In this document: piece after piece, positions 55,451-64,000 of the stretch
Layout: each line of letters opens with the position of its first letter
Numbering within the stretch: position 1 is the stretch's first letter
The notes under the pieces: model-generated
What the model was told of the DNA's origin: nothing
What the model saw: the letters and a program-made list of their open reading frames with translations, nothing else
The model's database searches: none
Assembly (NCBI RefSeq): GCF_014203535.1
Contig: NZ_JACHJI010000001.1
Coordinates: 806,001-870,000 of the forward strand
Direction: 5' to 3'
Length of the DNA: 64,000 nt
DNA from: Streptomyces griseomycini
GTDB lineage: Bacteria; Actinomycetota; Actinomycetes; Streptomycetales; Streptomycetaceae
Program-made: the position numbers and the translations under genes

Positions 55451-58075
55451 TCAGTGCCGCGCCACCGACAGCTCGCCGTCCCCCTCCTCCCCGCCGACCA
55501 CCGCCAGGGCCCCGTCCCGGTCCGTCCGCAGCACCGTCGCGCCCCGGGCCCGCAGCGCGGCGAGCGTGCTCGGGGCGGGGTGTCCGTACGGGTTGTCCTC
55601 CCCCGCGCTGACGAGCGCCAGCCGCGGGGCCGTCCGGCGCATCAGGTCCGGGTCCTGGTAGGCCGAGCCGTGGTGGGCGACCTTCAGCACGTCCACGTCC
55701 GCCAGCGCCTCCCCCGCCGGTGACCTCGCCAGGGCCCGCTGGGCCGGGGGTTCCAGGTCCCCGAGCAGCAGCAGGCGCAGGCCTCCGGTCCGAACGAGCA
55801 TGGCCACGCTGGCGTCGTTGGGGCCTTCCGGAGCAGGCGGCGACGGGGACGGGCGCGTACCCGGCACGGTCGGTGGCGCCGTCGGCGGCGGCCACACCAC
55901 CTCCCAGGACAGCTCCCCCGTGCGCCGCCGCTCCCCGGCGACGGCACGCGTCACCGGAACGCGCCCGGCCGCCGCGAGCCTCCGCACGAACGCGGCCTGG
56001 TCGGCGGGTTCCTCGAGGCCCGTCGTCTCGATCGCGCCCACCGAGCGTCCGCGCAGCACGCCGGGCAGGCCCGCCACGTGGTCGGCGTGGAAGTGGGTCA
56101 GGACGACGAGGGGGACCGCGGTGACGCCCAGGGAGTGCAGGCAGCGGTCCACGAGGGCCGGGTCGGGCCCGGCGTCCACGACCACGCCGGTGCCCCCGCC
56201 CGCCGCCAGCACCATCGCGTCGCCCTGGCCCACGTCGCACATCACCATCCGCCAGCCCGGCGGGGGCCAGCCCGTGATGACGCGGGTCAGCGGCGGCGGC
56301 TGCACCACGGCCACGACCAGCAGCAGCGCACAGGCACCGCACCACCAGGGGTGTCGCAGCAGCCGCCGTCCGACGAACAGCGCGGCCAGGATGACCCCGC
56401 CGAGCGCCGCCGCCCCGGCCCAGCCGCCGGGCCAGTCCACTCCGGCGCCGGGCAGCGCAGCCCCGGCCCGGGCGACCCGGGCGATCCACTCCACCGGCCA
56501 ACCCGCGCACCAGGCCAGCGCCTTCGCGGCCGGCATCGCGAACGGTGCCGTGGCCAGCGCCAGGAAGCCCAGCACCGTGGCCGGGGCGAGCGCGAACTCC
56601 GCGAGCAGATTGCACGGCACCGCCACCAGACTCACCCGCGCCGCGAGCACGGAGACCACCGGCGCGCACAGCGCCTGGGCGGCGCCCGCGGCGGCCAGCG
56701 CCTCCGCGAGCCGGGGCGGCACCCCGCGCCGTCGCAGTCCCGCGCTCCAGCGCGGCGCGAGCGTGAGCAGGGCGCCGGTGGCCAGCACGGAGAGCAGGAA
56801 GCCGTAACTGCGGGCCAGCCAGGGGTCGTGGAGCACCAGGAGCAGGACGGCCGCCGCCAGGGCCGGGATCAGTGATCTGCGGCGGCCGGTGGCGAGCGCG
56901 AGCAGCGCGATCGACCCGCAGGCGGCGGCCCGCAGCACGCTGGGGTCCGGCCGGCACACGACGACGAAGCCGAGGGACAGCGCCCCGCCCAGCAGCGCCG
57001 TCGCCCGCAGGGAGATGCCGAGCCGGGGCGCGAGACCGCGCCGCTCCGCGCGCTGTGCCAGGCCGGGCGGGCCGAGGAGCAGGGCGAGGAGGATGGTGAA
57101 GTTGGCGCCGGAGACGGCGAGCGTGTGCGTGAGGTCGGTCTCCCGGAACGCCTCGTCCAGCTCCGGTGTGACCCGGGAGGTGTCGCCCACGACCAGCCCC
57201 GGCAGCAGCGCCCGCGCGTCCGCGGACAGTCCGTCGGTCGCCTCCCGCAGTCCGGTCCGCAGGCGTCCCGCCAGCCGCTGCGGTCCCGACGGCCGCCCCA
57301 CGACCTCCGGTCCGTCCCGGCCCTTCACGCGCAGTACGGCCGCGAACCGGTCGCCGCCCGCCGCCGCGGGGGCGAGCCGCGCCTCGGCCCGCAGCCGGGT
57401 GGAGGGCAGGAGCCCGAGCCACGGGGAGCGCTCCGTGCCGTGTCCGCCCGGGGGAGTTCGCGGGGCCGGGCGCGCGTCGACGATCACCAGCACCGGCGTC
57501 CGGGTCACCACCGCCACCGCGTCGGGCCGCTCCACGCGCCGCACGTCGGCCTCGATCAGCACGGCCGTCGGTGCCGTGCGGGGGCCGCCGGCCCGGGGCC
57601 GGGTGAGCCGGGGATCGGCGGTGATCTCGAGTTCGGCGGTCACCCGGGCGTACTCCCGGGCCAGCGCCGGCACGGGGCCGCGCCGCAGGTCCGCGCCGTG
57701 CAGGCCCGCGGAGCCGGCGGCAGCGGCGACGCAGAGCAGCACGGCGGCCCCGGACGTCAGGGACCAGGAGCGGGCGGTGGCCCGTCGCCGCCCCGTCCGG
57801 CGGCGCCGTCCGCGCCCCGCCGCGAGGAGGACACCGGTCGCCACCAGGGAGACGGCCACCGTGCCCGCCACCCCGCCGGGCGGGGCGTGCAGCATCACCG
57901 CCGCCGTGGCCCAGGCCGCCAGCGCGGGCGGCACGAGCCGGAGGTCCGTCGGGGCCTCCTGGCGCGGGTGCGCGGCTCCGAGCCGCTTTCCGGACGCGGC
58001 GTGGACGGGCTGCCGGGCGGCGGGGTCCACCGGCGGGGAGGCCGTCGGCGGTACCGGGTCCGTGCCGTCCGTCAC
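55451..58075 (-). CDS. comEC: ComEC/Rec2-type DNA translocation channel protein
   Basis: This 874-residue membrane protein has a cytoplasmic/periplasmic OB-like N-terminal region, the Competence domain of about 8-10 membrane segments with THTLAVSGANFTILLALLLG, and a C-terminal MBL domain. That domain reads MVMCDVGQGDAMVL, LVVLTHFHADHVAGL and LKVAHHGSAYQDP. In transformable bacteria it forms the pore for single-stranded DNA uptake, and the MBL part may degrade one strand. The GTG at 58075 overlaps the comEA stop. Natural transformation is not established in Streptomyces, so the role here is uncertain. The gene ends near the convergent methyltransferase gene. Confidence 0.95.
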   Translation of the reverse strand: MTDGTDPVPPTASPPVDPAARQPVHAASGKRLGAAHPRQEAPTDLRLVPPALAAWATAAVMLHAPPGGVAGTVAVSLVATGVLLAAGRGRRRRTGRRRATARSWSLTSGAAVLLCVAAAAGSAGLHGADLRRGPVPALAREYARVTAELEITADPRLTRPRAGGPRTAPTAVLIEADVRRVERPDAVAVVTRTPVLVIVDARPAPRTPPGGHGTERSPWLGLLPSTRLRAEARLAPAAAGGDRFAAVLRVKGRDGPEVVGRPSGPQRLAGRLRTGLREATDGLSADARALLPGLVVGDTSRVTPELDEAFRETDLTHTLAVSGANFTILLALLLGPPGLAQRAERRGLAPRLGISLRATALLGGALSLGFVVVCRPDPSVLRAAACGSIALLALATGRRRSLIPALAAAVLLLVLHDPWLARSYGFLLSVLATGALLTLAPRWSAGLRRRGVPPRLAEALAAAGAAQALCAPVVSVLAARVSLVAVPCNLLAEFALAPATVLGFLALATAPFAMPAAKALAWCAGWPVEWIARVARAGAALPGAGVDWPGGWAGAAALGGVILAALFVGRRLLRHPWWCGACALLLVVAVVQPPPLTRVITGWPPPGWRMVMCDVGQGDAMVLAAGGGTGVVVDAGPDPALVDRCLHSLGVTAVPLVVLTHFHADHVAGLPGVLRGRSVGAIETTGLEEPADQAAFVRRLAAAGRVPVTRAVAGERRRTGELSWEVVWPPPTAPPTVPGTRPSPSPPAPEGPNDASVAMLVRTGGLRLLLLGDLEPPAQRALARSPAGEALADVDVLKVAHHGSAYQDPDLMRRTAPRLALVSAGEDNPYGHPAPSTLAALRARGATVLRTDRDGALAVVGGEEGDGELSVARH

Positions 58076-59184
58076 GGCCGCACCAGGTCGCGCAGGTCCG
58101 CGAAGCGGCGGTCGCCGATGCCGTTGACCTCGCGCAGTTCGTCCACCGAGCGGAAACCGCCGTGCCGGGTGCGGTAGTCGATGATGTGCCGGGCCAGCAC
58201 GGGGCCGACTCCGGGCAGGGCGTCGAGCTGGTCCGGCGTGGCGGTGTTGAGGGACACCGGTGCCGCGGGCCCGGTGCCCGTCGACGCACCGGCCGCGGGG
58301 CCGGAAGCCCCGGTGCCCGCTCCCGGCCCCGCGGCCGGTGCCGGACCTCCGACGACCACCTGCTCCCCGTCCACCAGGAACCGGGCGCGGTTGAGGCCGT
58401 CGGTCTTCGTTCCGGGCCGCACCCCGCCCGCCGCCCGCAGCGCGTCCTCGACCCGTGAACCGGCCGGCAGACGGTGGATCCCGGGGTCGCGCACCCTGCC
58501 GCTGACGTCGACCACGATCTCGGGCCCGGCCGAGCCGCCGGCCTCCACCGTCCCGGCCGACGCGCCCGGTCCGCCGCTCCCCTCCCGGACGGCTTCGTCC
58601 TTCCCCCGCTCCCCGTGGGGCGCGGCCGCCCGCACCACCTCCGGCGGCCGCACCGGCTGGGTCCGCCCGGACCAGAAGTGCTGCACGGCGAACCCCACGG
58701 CGACCACGAGCAGCACCGACAGCGCGACCACGCTCCGCCGTTCCAGCCCGCACCGCGTCTGGACCCACAGCGGCAACCGCTCCCGCAGCGCGAGCCCGAA
58801 CCGCTCCCGGAGCCGGCCCTGCCCCCTCGCCGGACGCACCGGACCCGCGGGACCGTCCGCCGCTCCCTCCGCCGCGACCGCGCCCCCGCGGGGCCGCGCG
58901 GGCGGAAGGTCCGCCGCCGCCCGGTCCACGGCCCAGCCCGGGACGCGCCTGGGCCCGCCGCCGCCCCGGGAGCCGTCGCCGCCGCCGGCGGCGAACAGCG
59001 CCTCCGCCCGGCGCCGGAGTTCCTCCGCCGACGCGTGGCGGTCCCGGTGTCCGTGCGGGTGTCCCGGGCGTGCCCGTCCCCGGGGCGAGGGCGGCCGGCG
59101 ATGACGTGCGCGCCCGTCGGACGCGGGGCCACGGCCCGGGCCGCTGGTCGCCGTCGCTGTGCGTGAACGTGATCGAAGTGCCAT
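58072..59184 (-). CDS. comEA: ComEA-type DNA-binding protein with SLBB and HhH domains
   Basis: This 370-residue protein has a long basic and Pro/Gly-rich N-terminal region, one transmembrane segment (SVVALSVLLVVAVGFAVQHFW, about 150-170), an SLBB domain (IVVDVSGRVRDPGIHRLPAGSRVEDALRAAGG) and C-terminal helix-hairpin-helix repeats (LNTATPDQLDALPGVGPVLARHI, then REVNGIGDRRFADLRDLV). HhH motifs bind DNA outside the membrane and hand it to ComEC. ATG 59184 lacks a good ribosome binding site; a TTG at 59202 is also possible. It overlaps comEC, forming an operon downstream of degV. Confidence 0.93.
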   Translation of the reverse strand: MALRSRSRTATATSGPGRGPASDGRARHRRPPSPRGRARPGHPHGHRDRHASAEELRRRAEALFAAGGGDGSRGGGGPRRVPGWAVDRAAADLPPARPRGGAVAAEGAADGPAGPVRPARGQGRLRERFGLALRERLPLWVQTRCGLERRSVVALSVLLVVAVGFAVQHFWSGRTQPVRPPEVVRAAAPHGERGKDEAVREGSGGPGASAGTVEAGGSAGPEIVVDVSGRVRDPGIHRLPAGSRVEDALRAAGGVRPGTKTDGLNRARFLVDGEQVVVGGPAPAAGPGAGTGASGPAAGASTGTGPAAPVSLNTATPDQLDALPGVGPVLARHIIDYRTRHGGFRSVDELREVNGIGDRRFADLRDLVRP

Positions 59185-59323
59185 GCGAGGAGGATCGGGC
59201 AATCCGCCGCACCCTCGATGATCTTGCTCGGTTTCCGGGGATCACCGGCCGGTTGTGGACAACTCCGTCACCCGCACGGGCGCACCGGCCACGCGACCGG
59301 CCGCCCCGTCCCGGTCCCGCCCC

Positions 59324-60169
59324 TCACCGCGCCGAGACCACGACCCCCAGCAACCCGGGCCCCGTGTGCGCCCCGATCACCGCCCCCACCTCGCTGACGT
59401 GCAGGTCGGCCAGGGCCGGCACCCGGGCCCGCAGCCGGTCCGCGAGGGCCGCCGCGCGGTCCGGGGCGGCGAGGTGGTGGACGGCGATGTCGACCTCGGC
59501 GCCGCCCGCCCGTTCCGCCGCGATCTCCTCCAGGCGGGCGATCGCCTTGGAGGCGGTGCGCACCTTCTCCAGGGGCTCGATACGGCCGTCCGCCAGCTGC
59601 AGCAGCGGCTTCACCGCGAGCGCCGAGCCCAGCAGGGCCTGCGCGGCGCCGATGCGGCCGCCACGGCGCAGGTAGTCCAGGGTGTCGACGTAGAAGTAGG
59701 CGGAGGTGTCCGCCGCCCGCTTCTCGGCGGCGGTGACCGCCTCGTCCACCGTGCCGCCCGCCTCCGCGGTCTCGGCCGCCGCCAGCGCGCAGAACCCGAG
59801 GGCCATCGCGATCATGCCGGTGTCCACCACCCGCACCGGCACCGGCGCCCGGCGCGCCGCGACGACCGCCGCGTCGTAGGTGCCGGAGAGTTCGGCGGAG
59901 AGGTGGAGGGAGACGATGCCGGCGGCACCCGACTCGGCGACCTTGCGGTAGGTCTCGGCGAAGACCTCGGGGCCGGGCCGCGAGGTCGTGACCGGGCGCC
60001 GCTTCTGCAGGGCCTGGGCGAGGGAGCGGGTGGAGATCTCGGTGCCCTCTTCGAGCGCGCGGTCACCGAGGACCACGGTCAGCGGTACCGCCGTGATGCC
60101 GTGCCGCTCCATCGTCCGGGCCGGCAGGTAGGCCGTTGAATCGGTGACGATCGCGACATGGCGGGACAT
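59324..60169 (-). CDS. DegV family protein
   Basis: This 281-residue fatty-acid-binding protein of the DegV/FakB family begins HVAIVTDSTAYLPARTMERHGI. It has VTTSRPGPEVF, GIVSLHLSAELSGTYDAAVVAA and VRVVDTGMIAMALGF, the residues lining the acyl pocket. LDYLRRGGRIGAAQALLGSALAVKPLLQLADG is the typical C-terminal signature. FakB proteins present fatty acids to a FakA-type kinase; no such kinase gene is visible here. It stands between the coiled-coil membrane gene and comEA on the minus strand. Confidence 0.95.
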   Translation of the reverse strand: MSRHVAIVTDSTAYLPARTMERHGITAVPLTVVLGDRALEEGTEISTRSLAQALQKRRPVTTSRPGPEVFAETYRKVAESGAAGIVSLHLSAELSGTYDAAVVAARRAPVPVRVVDTGMIAMALGFCALAAAETAEAGGTVDEAVTAAEKRAADTSAYFYVDTLDYLRRGGRIGAAQALLGSALAVKPLLQLADGRIEPLEKVRTASKAIARLEEIAAERAGGAEVDIAVHHLAAPDRAAALADRLRARVPALADLHVSEVGAVIGAHTGPGLLGVVVSAR

Positions 60170-60207
60170 GAGCTGGAGGTTACCTGGCGTAGTGCCCGCG
60201 CGGCAGC

Positions 60208-60224
60208 CCGGCCCGGCGGGCCGG
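60208..60224 (-). terminator. Hairpin between the coiled-coil membrane gene and degV
   Basis: Perfect 7-bp arms CCGGCCC (60208-60214) and GGGCCGG (60218-60224) flank a GGC loop, 29 bp after the stop codon at 60253. Confidence 0.45.
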
Positions 60225-60252
60225 TTGCGGTCGTGGCCGGATCAGACGGTGC

Positions 60253-60993
60253 TCAAGTGGTGCTCTCGGGGCGGGGCTTCTTCTGCCAGGGGTAGGTGGG
60301 ACGCGGGCCGGGGGGTGTGATGGCGGGCCGCACCGGCTCGGGCGACGTGGCCGACCGCGGCGTTCCCGGCCTGGTGGGACGGGCCGTCGGGGTGTCGGCG
60401 GCGGGCGCCTCGGGCCAGGGCGCGGGCCCGGGCCCGGACTGCTGCTCGGTGGTGGTCCAGTGCCGCAGGGCACCGGCCTCCAGGTCGATCTGCGCGCTCA
60501 GCGTGTCCAGGTCGTCGTCCGCGAAGCGGCGGGCGCGGTCGCGGGCCGCCCAGCGCAGGGAGTCCGCCGACTGTGTGATGCGCTCGGTGCGCTCGCGCAG
60601 CTCGGGCAGCCGCTCGGCGAGCGTGGCGCGGTCCGGTTCGGACTCCAGGCGCCTGAGTTCGCCGTCCAGCTCGTGTCCGTGCGCGCTGAGGCGCTGGAAG
60701 AGGCCGAGGGACTCCTTGAGGGACTCGTCCTCGGCGACGGCCGCCTCCAGCGCGTCCTGGGTGGCGCGCATGGAGGTGCGCAGCGCGAGGCGGAGCTGGG
60801 CGACCTCGCCGGCCGGACCGGGCCGGCCGAGGGCCTTGGCCTTCAGGGTGTGGTCCTCGACCGTGCGGCGGGCCTGGGTGATGTGGCGGTCGGCACTGCG
60901 CTTGGCCGCGCCGACGACCTTCACCGTGGCGTACGCGCCGAGCACGACGAAGAGCACGAAGAGCAGGGCGACCACTGCGAACACCGCTTCCAC
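60253..60993 (-). CDS. Membrane-anchored coiled-coil protein of unknown function
   Basis: This 246-residue protein has one N-terminal membrane segment (VFAVVALLFVLFVVLGAYATVKVV). A long charged helical region (about 35-185) follows, probably a coiled coil, with heptad-like Leu/Arg/Glu content. The tail (about 190-246) is Pro/Thr-rich. This layout resembles small scaffold or division-associated membrane proteins of actinobacteria, but I recognise no family. GTG 60993 follows GGAGGAGGAGCTTC. It lies between leuS and degV on the same strand and may be cotranscribed with degV. Confidence 0.78.
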   Translation of the reverse strand: MEAVFAVVALLFVLFVVLGAYATVKVVGAAKRSADRHITQARRTVEDHTLKAKALGRPGPAGEVAQLRLALRTSMRATQDALEAAVAEDESLKESLGLFQRLSAHGHELDGELRRLESEPDRATLAERLPELRERTERITQSADSLRWAARDRARRFADDDLDTLSAQIDLEAGALRHWTTTEQQSGPGPAPWPEAPAADTPTARPTRPGTPRSATSPEPVRPAITPPGPRPTYPWQKKPRPESTT

Positions 60994-61133
60994 GAAGCTC
61001 CTCCTCCGGGCCCTTCTCGCTTGTCCCGGCGCACTTCGCGCCGCTCTTCAACGGTAAACGCAACGGGCAGGTCCGGAGTTCCTGCACCACCCCGAACCTG
61101 CCCGTAGGGGATCACCCGGACCCCGCGCTCACC

Positions 61134-64000
<2,867 letters not shown>

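Noticed and set aside
54726..59132. 1468-codon minus-strand frame over comEC and comEA
   Set aside because: It is out of frame with both recognisable proteins and is Arg/Gly/Ala-rich throughout.
59185..59202. TTG start for comEA
   Set aside because: It is possible, but there is no better ribosome binding site than for the ATG at 59184, so I kept the ATG.

Overview
The window is chromosomal DNA of a Streptomyces or a very close relative. GC content is very high, GTG starts are common, many genes overlap by GTGA or ATGA, and several + strand genes look leaderless. The gene families and order (leuA, M4 protease, era, ybeY/phoH, hrcA/dnaJ2, lepA, rpsT, holA, comEA/comEC, leuS) match the conserved core around SCO2520-SCO2571 of S. 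coelicolor. That synteny is from memory, not from a search. I see no IS element, prophage, tRNA, rRNA or CRISPR array.

Left edge (1-6.4 kb, minus strand): a compact operon of the poorly understood SCO2525-SCO2521 type. It encodes a NNMT-like methyltransferase, a large helical protein, a ParA-like ATPase with an altered P-loop and two proteins of unknown fold. A sixth gene for a membrane protein follows and is cut by the window edge. This is the best candidate here for an undescribed system.

6.7-13.1 kb: a GNAT acetyltransferase, a TerB-like protein, and leuA behind a 16-residue leader peptide with four consecutive Leu codons (attenuation). Next come an intracellular protealysin-like M4 protease and its probable inhibitor emfourin. 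A Tat-exported GH11 xylanase with a CBM2 domain, carrying its own palindromic operators and terminator, sits between these two.

13.1-22 kb: a GH1 beta-glucosidase, era, a small secreted protein, a cytidine-deaminase fold protein lacking zinc ligands, a DUF397/HTH-DUF5753 pair, a 49-residue ORF, and the mmcQ-like - CBS/CorC - ybeY - phoH operon.

22-34.9 kb: sugar and acid metabolism (PfkB kinase, glucarate dehydratase, KDG dehydratase, divergent IclR regulator), an MFS transporter, an adenine-deaminase-type enzyme, RNase Z-like, HIT, a tricorn-type protease and a lipoprotein. The MFS and tricorn genes carry the same dispersed repeat in frame.

34.9-46.7 kb: rsmE and nitronate monooxygenase; dnaJ2 and hrcA under a CIRCE-type operator, with the dnaJ2 3' end tandemly repeated; MBL and DUF3097 proteins; hemW; a kinase-phosphatase switch protein (HATPase-GAF-SpoIIE); and a long-chain acyl-CoA ligase with paired CTCGCGAG operators.

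46.9-64 kb: lepA, rpsT, a SnoaL-like protein, holA, and an apparently accessory block (arylamine NAT, MocR regulator, alpha/beta hydrolase, methyltransferase). Then comEC/comEA, degV, a coiled-coil membrane protein and leuS, which lacks only its extreme 5' end.
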